Origin: Ashinkailepas kermadecensis
Lineage: Eukaryota > Arthropoda > Thecostraca > Neolepadidae
Direction of reading: 5' to 3'
Assembly: GCA_034440615.1 (NCBI GenBank)
Contig: JAOTOM010005142.1
Span: 767,001-831,000 of the forward strand
Length of the DNA stretch: 64,000 nt
Below, piece by piece: positions 11,150-23,100 of the stretch. The position numbers and the translations under genes are program-made. Within the stretch, counting starts at the first letter, position 1. Every line of letters begins with the position of its first letter. The notes beneath the pieces are model-generated. The model ran no database searches, was not told the DNA's origin, and saw only the letters and a list, made by a program, of their open reading frames with translations.

Positions 11150-12342
11150 TTCGTCTTTCTTCGTCTGCGGATGGGTCTTAGGGCTCCAATCCATTTTTGT
11201 TAGGGGCCCAACACATTTTCGAAACCCCTGCTCGTTTTAGGGTTTGTTGCTTTTTTGTGCACCGATGATTTTGTTTAGGTGTCAGGCGTTTTTAAAGATC
11301 CAGATGTGCTTAATTAGTGTCTGGTCTTCTTGTTCGTTTTGGGACCATATTGCTTTTTGCGGTCCCAGCCTCTTTTTCAAGCCCTTGTGCGTTCGCATGG
11401 CCCCTGTGTGCCTTGAGAGCTTCTGGTGTATTTTCTTTAAAGCTCCCAGTATGTTTATTTAGAGCTGTAAAACGCATGCTTTAAGGTCCTGTCACTTTTT
11501 GCGAGACTGTGCGCTTTGGAGGGCCAGTTGCATTTGCGGCTCCCGTTGTGCTCTTAGGGTTCCGCTGTGTTTATTTGGGGCCTCTGACGCACATTTGTTG
11601 GGCTCTAGTACGATTTTGGGACTTCGGTGCGGTTTTTCTGGGTTCCAGCGCGACTTATAGCGCCCAGGCACGAGGTTCCAGGGACCCAACGCCAATTTTC
11701 TGGGCTCAACCCGATTTTTGTGGATGTCTTCTGAATTTTCTTTAAAGTCCTAATCCCGGCCTGATTTTTTAGGGCCCCTGGCACAATTTTCTTTTGTATC
11801 TCACCTTTATTTTTTTCGAGCTCCGGTATGCTTCTCGGGCCGTATGCGATTTGTGAAGGCATCTGATATGTTCGGTGCTCCAGAGCCATTTTTGGAATCC
11901 TTCCTTATTTTGGAGGACTCCGGCTTGATTTTTTTCGGATACCGATGCGATATTTTGGGTCACACTGTGCTTATGTGGGGCCCTGGACGCCAATTTGTGG
12001 GAGCCCCGACGTGAATTGTTGATGCCCAGACTAAATTTTGGGACTACCGATGGGAATTGTGGGTCCCGAGCGCGATATTTTTGGGGACCGGTTCGAGTTT
12101 GTGGGGCGCGTTGTACTTAGCTGTGGCCCCAACGCGATCTTGGCGGTTCTTGTTGCAGATTTTCGGGCCTCGGAGCGAGTTGTCTGAGGCCCGCCGTATT
12201 TATTTGGAGCCCCTGCGCAAGTTCTGGTGGACCGACGCGAATTTTGGTGGCCCCAGCGCGACTTTTGGGAGCCCCGGCACGATTCTTCGGAGCTCATCTC
12301 TCTTAGGAGGGAGGGGGCATTTTCCCATTTGATATGCCACTG
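11150..12342 (-). mobile_element. Decayed repeat-filled element, second locus, ending in CAGTGGCATATC
   Basis: Same GGGCCC/CGATTTT unit style as 1-2161. The minus-strand terminus CAGTGGCATATC is at 12331-12342. From 11480 onward it is collinear with 1-886: TTTAAGGTC start, GTGTTTATTTGGGG, then CGATTTTGG blocks, then the terminus. This shows a copied unit rather than independent repeats. Confidence 0.55.
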
Positions 12343-13105
12343 CGGCAACCGAAGGAGTTTTTTTTCTTCTTCAGCCGATAGCACCTTTCGGAGCATAAAA
12401 GCCCTCCTGGGGAATTTTTTACCGGACCTGTTCTTAATTTTTCGGTGCTGGGGTCGATTCGAGCGAGTCTCGTTGTGAAGTTTTTGGACATCGAGTTCTC
12501 TTTTTTATAGGTCCATATGGGATATTTGTTGGTCCCGGTACGATTCTTCGGTCTCTCGGTGCGATTTTTTGTTCGATGTCCTGACACGTTTTTTTTCCGG
12601 TGCCCAACGGTGATTTGGGGGACTTTGACCCGATTTTTGGGGCCGCAGAGTGACATTCCGGTTGAGAATTGATTTTTAGGGGCAGCTGCAACTTTTGGGG
12701 CCTGGCGCGGCCTTTTGGGCCCCCAGTGCGATTTTCAAGGGCTGTGACGCGACTTTTTTTAGTCCAATGTAATCCTTTGTGTCCCGACGTCATTTGCTTG
12801 GATCTCTAGAGCGAATTTTAGCGACCTCGACACTTTTTGGGGGTCCAATACGCTTTGGAGGCTTTTGGCGTCATTATCGGGGCCTCAGAGTGATTATTCA
12901 TGTCCGGGTTGTTTTTCGTTTCCCCGGCTTCATTTGTGTCCCATTGAGACTGTTGGAGAAAGGTACAACCTGTCGTGCCTATAGCGTGATTTTCATGGTC
13001 CGGGCGTGACTTTTTGGTACCCCAGGCCCAGCGTGATTTTCAGGAGCACCTGCCGGATTTTGTTGGGCCCATGTCGTGATTTGCAAGTACCCCGGCACGA
13101 CTCCA
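12343..13105 (-). mobile_element. Continuation of the duplicated repeat-filled block
   Basis: Collinear with about 887-1590. The non-unit segment after the terminus (12343-12480 versus 890-1015) and the TGACTTTTTGGTACC / AGCGTGATTTTCAGG landmarks near 13005-13045 match those near 1500-1540. Similarity is lost after a CCCCGGCACGAC landmark, near 13105 here and near 1595 in the first copy. Confidence 0.55.
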
Positions 13106-13945
13106 TCCATTTCTTAGGGGCTTCTTGCCATTATAGGCCTCCTGTCGCGTCTTATGGGTCTCGTCTCATTTCCTGGAGCCTCTTTCCCGGTTTTGGATGT
13201 CTCCTCGTATGGCCTACCCTCCTCGATATTCAATGGTCCTCCTCTCCCGTCTTGGAGGGCCTCTTCCTACATCCTGGGGCCCCTTGAACATGGCATGGGG
13301 CTTCCTCCTACGTTGCAGGGGCATTCTCTGCCAAATTAGGGGCCTCCTGCCACGCCTCGTGGGCCTCCTCCTTTGTCCTGGCAAAGCTCTACCCGTCTTG
13401 AGGGGATCTTCAATTTTGGAAACCTCACCTCCTTGCATACCTACTATCACTCCCATCCTAAGGGCCTCCTCACATTTCCTGGGAGCTCCTTCCGGTCTTC
13501 GGAGCCTCATTCGGCCCTGGAGACCTCCTACTCCGTTTTGAGGGACTCCTCTCAAGTACGGCAGGGGCCTCCTTTTCTCTTCTAGAGGCCTTCTTTATCA
13601 AATTAGGGGCCTCCTCTCTGCGTTTTGATTTGATTTTTTCCCATCTAAAGGGTTGCCTCTTATCTCCTGGTGGACTCTCTTCTCTCCCAGGTGCCTCCTC
13701 TTCCAAATTACAAGCAACCTTTCCTATCTCAATTGCCTTGTCATTTCCTGGAGACCTTCTTACCCGTCTTGGAGCCTTCTTTCTCGCCTGAGAGCCATCC
13801 CTCTTATCTAATGGCCTTTCTCTCCTACTTTAAGGGCCTCCTCGTTCATCATGGGGCCTCATTTCCAATCGTGTGTCGTCCTCTTCCGAATTAGGTGCCT
13901 CCTGTCACGTTTCTGGATCATCCTTTTCTAGGATCCTTTTCTCTC
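13106..13945. repeat. Decayed pyrimidine-rich repeat, GGGCCTCCT units
   Basis: Irregular units of about 25-32 bp, with GGGGCCTCCT or GGGCCTCCTC followed by CTCCCGTCTTGG-like sequence. The block starts where the duplicated element block ends. Similar CTCCTCTCC/TTCCTGG wording recurs in a short stretch at 54890-55030. No coding signal. Confidence 0.6.
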
Positions 13946-13949
13946 CAGA

Positions 13950-14410
13950 GCACTGGTGACTCATCATCAGACCAACACTGGTGACTCATCATCAGACCAG
14001 CACTGGTGACTCATCATCAGACCAACACTGGTGACTCATCATCAGTCCAACACTGGAGACTCATTATCAGACCAACATTGGGGACTCATCATCAGACCAA
14101 CACAGGGGACTCATCATCAGACCAACACTGGTGACTCATCATCAGACCGACACTGGTGACTCATCATCAGACCAACACTGGTGACTCCTGGCCAGAGCGC
14201 TGGTGACTCATCATCAGACCAACACTGGTGACTCATCATCAGACCATCACTGGTGACTCATCATCAGACCAACACTGGTGACTCATCATCAGACCAACAC
14301 TGGTGACTCATCATCAGACCAACACTGGTGACTCATCATCAGACCAACACTGGTGACTCATCATCAGACCGACACTGGTGACTCATCATCAGACCAACAC
14401 TGGTGACTCA
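13950..14410. repeat. 25-bp minisatellite, about 18 copies, AP-1 type site in nearly every unit
   Basis: Units read ACCAACACTGGTGACTCA followed by TCATCAG. Nearly all contain TGACTCA, the heptamer bound by AP-1 class bZIP factors, within GGTGACTCA. One interruption near 14187-14200 (CCTGGCCAGAGCGC) repeats part of the left flank (CCAGAGCAC near 13944). Copies are highly similar, so the array is young. Confidence 0.95.
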
Positions 14411-15149
14411 CAGGCGGTCGGCTTGGACCAGCCCCAGGCGCAGGAAATAGCGCAATACGTTCCCACAAGAAGCGGCAGCTGGTGGCACACACCTGGATGC
14501 AGGGTCGCCAGTACCGGACAGAGGCGGAGCCAGGCGATTCACGGTGGGGCACACTTCTTCGGAAGGGCGCCTACGGCGGACAATTTCGTTGAGCGGGGGA
14601 GGAGGGTGAACTCAAGCATACTTAAAGAGTGTGTCTCAAAGTGACGCCTTCCTCTGAAAGGTGTTTGGCTGAAACATCCGTTGGCCGAAAGCGGGAGTGC
14701 ATCCAGCCCTGCCGAAGGGGCACCTTTCCCCGCCGGAGGGGCGCCACCTTCACATGAGGGTGGAGGCACATGCCCCCCAATATACCATCAACACGAGGTG
14801 AGGTCTTTTTAAGCAGCCATGTCCTTATCATCTACTACTGAATAAGGTTCTAGATTCCCGTGAAATCTTCCGTGTAAGCGCCCAATTTTCAAAACATTCC
14901 CGTTGTGCCCAAAGGACCCGCTCTGGGCACCCGTTCTATATTTACTGTAACCTGTCATCTGTGGAAGGGCATTATCTCAGCTTCTTTATCTAGACATATC
15001 TAGGCATTATCTAGACATACTTCTTTTTCTTTCGAGTTCGCCTTTATCGCGGAAAACCTTGCAATATGTAAAAACTTTGTACTAGTGTCTCGGCGGCATG
15101 TGGGAAATATCCTTCACGGATCCACTGGCATACCCAACACAAGGCCTGC
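14411..15149. other. Unique stretch after the AP-1 array, no gene seen
   Basis: 14680-14770 has GGGGCACC/GGGGCGCC blocks that look like decayed repeat units. Short open frames on both strands at 14360-14830 match nothing I recognise. Confidence 0.35.
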
Positions 15150-15535
15150 AAGTTATCCCCAATGCACGTACACGCATATCGACATGTGTACATTTACGCC
15201 AAGATCGAGACCAAAATATATGTTAAAACACATCCACCCCCCCCCACACACACATACGTACAACCCTACACACACCCCTCTCCCGACATATACATAACTT
15301 TTCCAGTCCTCGTCTCCCTGCACTACTGCTATGTATTTGCTCGCCGTTGATAGGATAGGTGACAAATCAAATTGGACAGTGTGTATTTTGTTAGTTGTCG
15401 GGGCCATCCTCCGATGGCTATTGCATTGTCGCCCAAGACACGCTCGATTCATGACAATGTTGGAACGGTAGGTCACGAGGGGCATCCAGACCGTGGAGGA
15501 GCGAGGTCCAATGACACTTTTTTCCGTCATAACCT
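15150..15535. other. CA-rich low complexity and unique DNA, no gene seen
   Basis: 15225-15300 is a degenerate CA/CCCC-rich run (CACACACATACGTAC, CACACCCCTC). The remainder is unique and carries no recognised gene. Confidence 0.5.
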
Positions 15536-15611
15536 GCTCCACCGACAATGCCGACTGACGTCATAGCCGGCTTCACTGACAATGCCTGCTGACGTCATCT
15601 TCTCAGCAGGC
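15536..15611. repeat. Two-copy repeat with TGACGTCA and a 9-bp hairpin
   Basis: CACYGACAATGCC is followed in each copy by CTGACGTCAT, so the CRE octamer TGACGTCA occurs twice. At the right end GCCTGCTGA (15584) pairs exactly with TCAGCAGGC ending at 15611, around a loop that contains most of the second CRE. Confidence 0.75.
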
Positions 15612-16045
15612 ACTGGCGGACAAATGGATCTGACCAGGAGGAGTCGAAACGTGTGCCGTTCCGCTCTGCAGCGCTGTGCACCTGGCGGCAGTTAACTCGG
15701 CGCACCGCTGACAATGCGGCGGCGTGCCGTGGCGCATGGCATCGCCTCGCCACCAGCCGCCGCGCACAGTATATCATACACATTGACAAGTGTACCGCAG
15801 GGCGACTGGCTGGGCCCAGTTGTACCGGCGCGCTTGTAATGACACGTGTGTGCACTGGCCGGCGGACTGCCTCGACACACACGGCTGGCACGTTATGTGT
15901 TGCGCCATTACAGGACTGATGGCCTCCTGGGCGGTACGTCCCGGACAAACGACTCCAAAGGCCGTACGGAAATGAGGTGCTCACCGGGACACTTTATTCC
16001 CGCCGCGCTCCCACCCAGCAACGGCTGTGTTATACATCAACAATG
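15612..16045. other. GC-rich unique DNA, no gene seen
   Basis: Overlapping open frames of up to 129 codons occur on both strands, but none is recognisable. High GC content alone makes such frames likely. Confidence 0.35.
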
Positions 16046-16160
16046 GGGCCCAGCGCACGGAAGTCCAGTTTGTCAGCATGGGGTCCAGGGCACGGAAGTC
16101 CAGAGTGTCAGCATGGGGTCCAGGGCACGGAAGTCCAGTATGTCAACATGGGCTTCGTGG
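16046..16160. repeat. 35-bp tandem repeat, about 3.3 copies
   Basis: Units begin GGGGTCCAGGGCACGGAAGT and end GTCAGCAT. Three good copies, then a truncated fourth (GGGCTTCGTGGGC). Confidence 0.9.
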
Positions 16161-16249
16161 GCAACGTCTATATACATGTAGTAATGGTGTCCAGGACAGG
16201 GGAAAAGTAAACCAAGGACAATCATATTTGGTCAGGGATACAGTGGTGC

Positions 16250-16252
<3 letters not shown>

Positions 16253-16319
<67 letters not shown>
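16253..16319. repeat. (AT)n microsatellite, about 33 units
   Basis: Uninterrupted AT dinucleotides. Just downstream AAATATTCA and TGAATATTT (about 16338-16372) form a small inverted repeat. Confidence 0.98.
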
Positions 16320-16320
<1 letters not shown>

Positions 16321-17179
16321 TACATCTTTATATACAAATATTCAATATGCATGCGCATGAATATTTATATACCAGACGATGGAGTAGAAGTGAGCATGAT
16401 ATTTAAAAAAAATGACTCAATTACATGTAATATATGATCAAATTGGCGAGTTCTAATGGTAGTCAGTGCAGTCTAAATGTTCACATGAATTGAAACCAAA
16501 CCACGTAGAACAAAGTTGAGAGCACCTGGTTAAAAACGTAATATCATTTCGCTGCAATGCACTATCTCAGTTGCACCCAGCGCTAAAGCAAAACAAAAAA
16601 CGTGTGTGTTTTGTCGGCACATGTTGGCCTGACCTGGTAGCGTGCCAGGTATGCCGGCGGCCCGTCTGTGATACAGATCAACCGCCGCGCCATCTCACCC
16701 AACTGCCAAATGACCAACTTTTTCAGCATCGGACGAATGCACCCTGTCCATGGTGCATGAAGTTCACACGGCACAATGCACTCTGGGCAGTAGACCACAT
16801 CGCCGACAACGTTTGGAAATGAGCAAACCACCGATGGCGACATGGAGATCGCCCGACTTGCGACATGTTCCGACACGTTTATTGGATGTCTGGACACGTC
16901 GGACGTCTGTTTGTGCGACACACACACACACACAGGCCTGTCCGGGCCAATCCTGGGTACTCGTCCCAGGATGACGTCGTAAACCAGCGCCCTGCAGCGG
17001 AGCGGATGAGCTCTGGAGAGTGGAGCCGGAGTCGTTCACTCGGCAGCGCGGCTGGGAGTCCGTGCTGAGCGTCAGGCGAGTGTCGAGTGTGGCTGGCCGC
17101 GCACTCACCTCTGGCCAGTCGGTGTGGACGTGGTGGCTGGGCCCGCCCAGCCTCGCTCGCCGCAAGTCTCCGACCGGCC
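16320..17179. other. Unique stretch with short (CA)n, no gene seen
   Basis: A short (AC)n run lies near 16918-16936. The rest is unique, with no coding similarity I recognise. Confidence 0.4.
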
Positions 17180-17425
17180 GCTGGAAGCACCTGGCGATGC
17201 TGCTGAGGCCGCTGGAAGCACCTGGCGATGCTGCTGAGGCCGCTGGAAGACCTGGCGATGCTGCTGAGGCCGCTGGAAGCACCTGGCGATGCTGCTGGGC
17301 CGCTGGAAGCACCTGCGATGCTGCTGAGGCCGCTGGAAGCACCTGGCGATGCTGCTGAGGCCGCTGGAAGCACCTGGCAATGCTGCTGAGGCCGCTGGAA
17401 GCACCTGACAATGCTGCTGAGGCAG
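17180..17425. repeat. 31-bp minisatellite, about 8 copies
   Basis: Units read GCTGGAAGCACCTGGCGATG then CTGCTGAGGCC. The first step (17180 to 17211) is exactly 31 bp. Several units have 1-3 bp deletions, and the last ones carry GGCAATG or GACAATG variants. Confidence 0.93.
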
Positions 17426-17780
17426 CGGTCCTGCACGTACCAAGCCTTCCACACTATGCTCCGCCTGAGCCGGCAACTTGTTAGGTTCAAATAAGGATCT
17501 TAGCCTCTGGAAACGGCCCACAGCCGTCTGTTCCCTGTTTAGGTTTGAGGGATCTTAAGGGAAAACCATTTTGCCCATCTTTCTGATGTTGCCTGTACCG
17601 AGATCATAGATTCTTTGAGATCATAGTTTCTTGACGCTGGATATATTTACAATGCTTGGGAAATGGAGACGGCTCCAGAGTTATGCGTTGCCGTGGTAGG
17701 AAACGGGGATGGGGAGGGGGCGTCACCCCAAGCGTCGTGAATTTCAACATTGCGCCTGTGGCATTCATTCGATAAAAAAA
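17426..17780. other. Unique spacer, no gene seen
   Basis: No gene or repeat recognised. The near-duplicate phrases GAGATCATAG occur at 17599 and 17618. Confidence 0.4.
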
Positions 17781-18012
17781 ATCAGCCTATGCCCCTCTCA
17801 CCCTCCCTCCCATCCAAAATCAGCCTATGTCCCTCTCACCCTCCCTCCCATCCAAAATCAGTATATGCCCCTCTCACCCTCCCTCCCATCCAGTATCAGC
17901 CTATGCCCCTCTCACCCTCCCTCCCATCCAAGATCAGCCTATGCCCCTCTCATCCTCCCTCCCATCCAGAATCAGCCTATGCCCCTCTCACCCTCCCTCC
18001 CATCCAAAATCC
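17781..18012. repeat. 38-bp polypyrimidine minisatellite, about 6 copies
   Basis: Units read CAGCCTATGCCCCTCTCACC then CTCCCTCCCATCCAAAAT. The plus strand is about three quarters pyrimidine, a composition able to form triplex (H-DNA) structures. Pro/Ser-rich open frames across it are artefacts. Confidence 0.95.
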
Positions 18013-18147
18013 GCGGCAACTTCAGTATCCAGAGACTGTAAATGGTTATCGATATGCTGCCGAGAGTATCTCTTTTTCTTGTCTTTCCATATCAGGACGA
18101 GACACTCACATTCTCAAATCAGTTGAAATACGGGCACCTCCACTGAT

Positions 18148-18228
18148 ACGACACCGTCACTGGCAATGCCACTGACACCGCCACTGACACCGCCACTGAC
18201 ACCACCACTGACACCGCCACTGACACTG
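18148..18228. repeat. 12-bp tandem repeat, about 6 copies
   Basis: Units CCACTGACACCG with minor substitutions. Partly degenerate at both ends. Confidence 0.85.
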
Positions 18229-18573
18229 GTACTATTCATGCCTCCCGGCAGTGACAATGGAGATCACACTGACATTGACTGCCGGTGACCCAAACGATAC
18301 ATAGCGCGCAGCCTCGCTAAGCCTATACTTACCACCGCCGGTCGGTACCCTCCTGGCCCTGATGAAAAACGGTAATTACCTGGCCAGGACCAGGGGGCAC
18401 AGCTGTGTTAAATTGGCCGATTTACGGCCTATTCTCCGGCGCCCTTTGGCCGTACGATCCGGTGCCGGTTGGCAGTAAAACGCCGGCCGCCCGCTCTTCG
18501 GTCAGCCTCCCGGCAGGAGTCGCCTCGACGCGCTTTTTGCGCGCCATCTGCTCCGTCACGGCCTCGACCTGTG
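18229..18573. other. GC- and CpG-rich spacer, no gene seen
   Basis: CpG-rich sequence (GGCGCCC, GCCGGCCGCCCG, GACGCGCTTTTTGCGCGCC). It could pass for a CpG-rich promoter, but no transcription unit next to it can be shown. Confidence 0.3.
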
Positions 18574-18800
18574 GTGGTTAGGTGTGCCGCAGAGGCGACC
18601 TACCGGCGCGACCGCGCCACCATCGGCGCTCGGCTGGTGACGTCACGTGGTTAGCTGTGCCGCAGAGGCGACATACCGGCGCGACGGCGCCACCATCGGC
18701 GCTCGGCTGGTGACGTCACGTGGTTAGCTATGCCGCAGAGGCGACCTACCGGCGCGACGGCGCCACCATCGGCGTTCGGCTGGTGACGTCACGTGGTTAG
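18574..18800. repeat. 73-bp tandem repeat, 3 copies, joined CRE and E-box
   Basis: GTGGTTAG landmarks lie at 18574, 18647, 18720 and 18793, three exact 73-bp steps. Each unit ends in GGTGACGTCACGTGG, in which TGACGTCA and CACGTG overlap. Each also holds CGCAGAGGCGAC, a phrase that recurs as CAGAGGCGACC in the 30-bp array at 57376. Copies are almost identical. Confidence 0.93.
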
Positions 18801-18906
18801 GCTCGGTCAAGCCAGATTAGGTCAGGCTTTGGTTCACTGCGCGTCGCACGCGACAACGTGATTGTTGACTGGCCACATCAGCAGAACAGCACAAGCGTCG
18901 TAATTG

Positions 18907-18907
<1 letters not shown>

Positions 18908-18938
<31 letters not shown>
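18908..18938. repeat. (CA)n microsatellite, about 15 units
   Basis: Uninterrupted CA dinucleotides flanked by GGCAC and AGATCATC. Confidence 0.97.
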
Positions 18939-18939
<1 letters not shown>

Positions 18940-20104
18940 TCATCATAGTTGGCTGTGTGGCCGCGCTGGCCAGTTGACATCAGCCCGTCAGACTATCTTG
19001 TCCGCTCGATACAATAGAGCGGTGGAACGGATATTTTAGATCGTCTCGAAAGCGAAGAAAAAGGAAATGTTTGTTTTGATGTGCTTCTGCACCGAAAAGC
19101 ACTTCAACTCCTCTGAATTGCAAAATTGGACTATACTGGCATGGCTTCAGTCCACTAGATTATTTTCCTCTCCCCAAATTGGTTTTCCCCCAAACCAGTG
19201 GACTGAGTGGCCAGTGTGTGGCGTCTGTTGTGGGTGGTGCGTCCAGTGGGCCGTCAATGAGCTGGGATTGTCAGCTAGGTACTATTAGGCAACACAATTT
19301 AACAATTCTCATGGCGTTGACTATAAAGAGACGGCTGCAGATGTATTCTGCGCCACCCTTTCCCTGTCCCTTATCGAAATGTTTTGCTATCTGTCAGTGG
19401 CTCCATCTTACTCACCTGACGGCATTTTCAGCAGTAGCTGAAATGAAACAGGTACTCAATGCACAGGTGCGGGAAAATTGCAGCTGCACACATAGCAACA
19501 CATAGCAGCCACCTGCAGCATGTGCTGAAATCAAGAGCTATGGGTCACCGACCGCACTTCGTGTCGGGTAGCAAGAACGTACGGGAAATCCGTTTATCAG
19601 ATTAAGATGAAAAATAGTATGTCGTGTAAGCTGGAAAGGACATCATGTGGAAAGTAAGCACGTTTCACGCTTGGGAGACGAAGATTGCGAGATATTTTGC
19701 TTTGACGTAGTTGGAACTGGACAGGCATTTCCCAGTATGGGAACTAGGCACTTTCCAATGGCGCACTCAACTGCATCGTGGGTATTACAGTTGTATGCAC
19801 CAAAATCCGAAGCAGCATTATGGGTGCTACGTGCATTGTTCCACAGCAAGCACTATATCCCCAACTATTTGTGTAAGCGAGAAGAACGGTGTCCTTCCTC
19901 TTTACGCAAGCTCAGTAAATCATACAACCTTAGGTAGGCTACCCCACGGCTCTACCAAAAGAAACTCTGTGGGGTTTTATTTAATCCGACTGTAAATCAA
20001 AAGCCGGGAAAAGAGATGTAGACCTTTGGCGACATAACGAAAAAGGGGAGGGAATTTGTATCTCCAAGGCTAACAGCAGCAACTTCTGAAAGTCACAGGG
20101 TGCA
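18939..20104. other. Unique stretch, no gene seen
   Basis: Open frames of about 100 codons on plus (19180-19500, 19650-19940) overlap in different phases and match nothing I recognise. Confidence 0.4.
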
Positions 20105-23100
20105 TTAAGCTGCGTGTTGTAGCGGCGACGGAATAGGGGAGGGGCACAGCAGAGGTAGCTTCCATCCCTGAGATATGTAGCGGTGACGTATTGTAGCGGT
20201 GACGGAATAGGGGAGGGGCACAGCAGAGGTAGCTTCCATCCCTGAGATATGTAGCGGTGACGTATTGTAGCGGTGACGGAATAGGGGAGGGGCACAGCAG
20301 AGGTAGCTTCCATCCCTGAGATATGTAGCGGTGACGTATTGTAGCGGTGACGGAATAGGGAGTGACGGAATAGGGGAGGGCACAGCAGAGGTAGCTTCCA
20401 TCCCTGAGATATGTAGCGGTGACGTATTGTAGCGGTGACGGAATAGGGAGGGGCACAGCAGAGGTAGCTTCCATCCCTGAGATATGTAGCGGTGACGTAT
20501 TAGGGGGGGTTGTAGCGATCATATGTAGCGGTGACGTATTGTAGCGGTGACGGAATAGGGGCGGTGACGGAATAGGGGAGGGGCACAGCAGAGGTAGCTT
20601 CCATCCCTGAGATATGTAGCGGTGACGTATTGTAGCGGTGACGGAATAGGGGAGGGCACAGCAGAGGTAGCTTCCATCCCTGAGATATGTAGCGGTGACG
20701 TATTGTAGCGGTGACGGAATAGGGGAGGGGCACAGCAGAGGTAGCTTCCATCCCTGAGATATGTAGCGGTGACGTATTGTAGCGGTGACGGAATAGGGGA
20801 GTGGGAGGGCAAAAGGGATATGTAGCGGTGACGTATTGTAGCGGTGACGGAATAGGGGAGGGGCACAGCAGAGGTAGCTTCCATCCCTGAGATATGTAGC
20901 GGTGACGTATTGTAGCGGTGACGGAATAGGGGGGGGGAACAAAGGGGTAGCTTCCATGGGTGACGTATTGTAGCGGTGACGGAATAGGGGAGGGGCACAG
21001 CAGAGGTAGCTTCCATCCCTGAGATATGTAGCGGTGACGTATTGTAGCGGTGACGGAATAGGGGAGGGGCACAGCAGAGGTAGCTTCCATCCCTGAGATA
21101 TGTAGCGGTGACGTATTGTAGCGGTGACGGAATAGGGGAGGGGCACAGCAGAGGTAGCTTCCATCCCTGAGATATGTAGCGGTGACGTATTGTAGCGGTG
21201 ACGGAATAGGGGAGGGGCACAGCAGAGGTAGCTTCCATCCCTGAGATATGTAGCGGTGACGTATTGTAGCGGTGACGGAATAGGGGAGGGGCACAGCAGA
21301 GGTAGCTTCCATCCCTGAGATATGTAGCGGTGACGTATTGTAGCGGTGACGGAATAGGGGAGGGGCACAGCAGAGGTAGCTTCCATCCCTGAGATATGTA
21401 GCGGTGACGTATTGTAGCGGTGACGGAATAGGGGGGGGGGGGGGGTTAAATTAGGGTGACGGGGAGGGGCACAGCAGAGGTAGCTTCCATCCCTGAGATA
21501 TGTAGCGGTGACGTATTGTAGCGGTGACGGAATAGGGGAGGGGCACAGCAGAGGTAGCTTCCATCCCTGAGATATGTAGCGGTGACGTATTGTAGCGGTG
21601 ACGGAATAGGGGGGAAAAAAAGATAGGGTGACGTTAGCGGTGACGGAATAGGGGAGGGGCACAGAGGTTTCATCCCTGAGATATGTAGCGGTGACGTATT
21701 GTAGCGGTGACGGAATAGGGGGGGGGGGGCACAGCAGAGGTAGCTTCCATCCCTGAGATATGTAGCGGTGACGTATTGTAGCGGTGACGGAATAGGGGAG
21801 GGGCACAGCAGAGGTAGCTTCCATCCCTGAGATATGTAGCGGTGACGTATTGTAGCGGTGACGGAATAGGGGAGGGGCACAGCAGAGGTAGCTTCCATCC
21901 CTGAGATATGTAGCGGTGACGTATTGTAGCGGTGACGGAATAGGGGAGGGGCACAGCAGTGAGTATGGGGTAGCTTCCATCCCTGAGATATGTAGCGGTG
22001 ACGTATTGTAGCGGTGACGGAATAGGGGAGGGGCACAGCAGAGGTAGCTTCCATCCCTGAGATATGTAGCGGTGACGTATTGTAGCGGTGACGGAATAGG
22101 GGAGGGGCACAGCAGAGGTAGCTTCCATCCCTGAGATATGTAGCGGTGACGTATTGTAGCGGTGACGGAATAGGGGAGGGGCACAGCAGAGGTAGCTTCC
22201 ATCCCTGAGATATGTAGCGGTGACGTATTGTAGCGGTGACGGAATAGGGGAGGGGCACAGCAGAGGTAGCTTCCATCCCTGAGATATGTAGCGGTGACGT
22301 ATTGTAGCGGTGACGGAATAGGGGAGGGGCACAGCAGAGGTAGCTTCCATCCCTGAGATATGTAGCGGTGACGTATTGTAGCGGTGACGGAATAGGGGAG
22401 GGGCACAGCAGAGGTAGCTTCCATCCCTGAGATATGTAGCGGTGACGTATTGTAGCGGTGACGGAATAGGGGAGGGGCACAGCAGAGGTAGCTTCCATCC
22501 CTGAGATATGTAGCGGTGACGTATTGTAGCGGTGACGGAATAGGGGAGGGGCACAGCAGAGGTAGCTTCCATCCCTGAGATATGTAGCGGTGACGTATTG
22601 TAGCGGTGACGGAATAGGGGAGGGGCACAGCAGAGGTAGCTTCCATCCCTGAGATATGTAGCGGTGACGTATTGTAGCGGTGACGGAATAGGGGAGGGGC
22701 ACAGCAGAGGTAGCTTCCATCCCTGAGATATGTAGCGGTGACGTATTGTAGCGGTGACGGAATAGGGGGGGGGGCACAGCGGTGAGTAGGGGACGGAATA
22801 GGGGAGGGGCAAAACAGAGGGCTTCCATCCCTGAGATATGTAGCGGTGACGTATTGTAGCGGTGACGGAATAGGGGAGGAGGCACAGCAGAGGTAGCTTC
22901 CATCCCTGAGATATGTAGCGGTATTTAGAATAGGGGAGAGGTAGCTTAAGATTGTAGCGGTGACGGAATAGGGGAGGGGCACAGCAGAGGTAGCTTCCAT
23001 CCCTGAGATATGTAGCGGTGACGTATTGTAGCGGTGACGGAATAGGGGGGAGGGGCACAGCAGAGGTAGTTCTTCCATGAGATATGTAGCGGTGACGTAT

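Noticed and set aside
18574..18800. GGTTAG words as telomere-type repeats
   Set aside because: They are single occurrences 73 bp apart within a longer unit, not tandem hexamers or pentamers.
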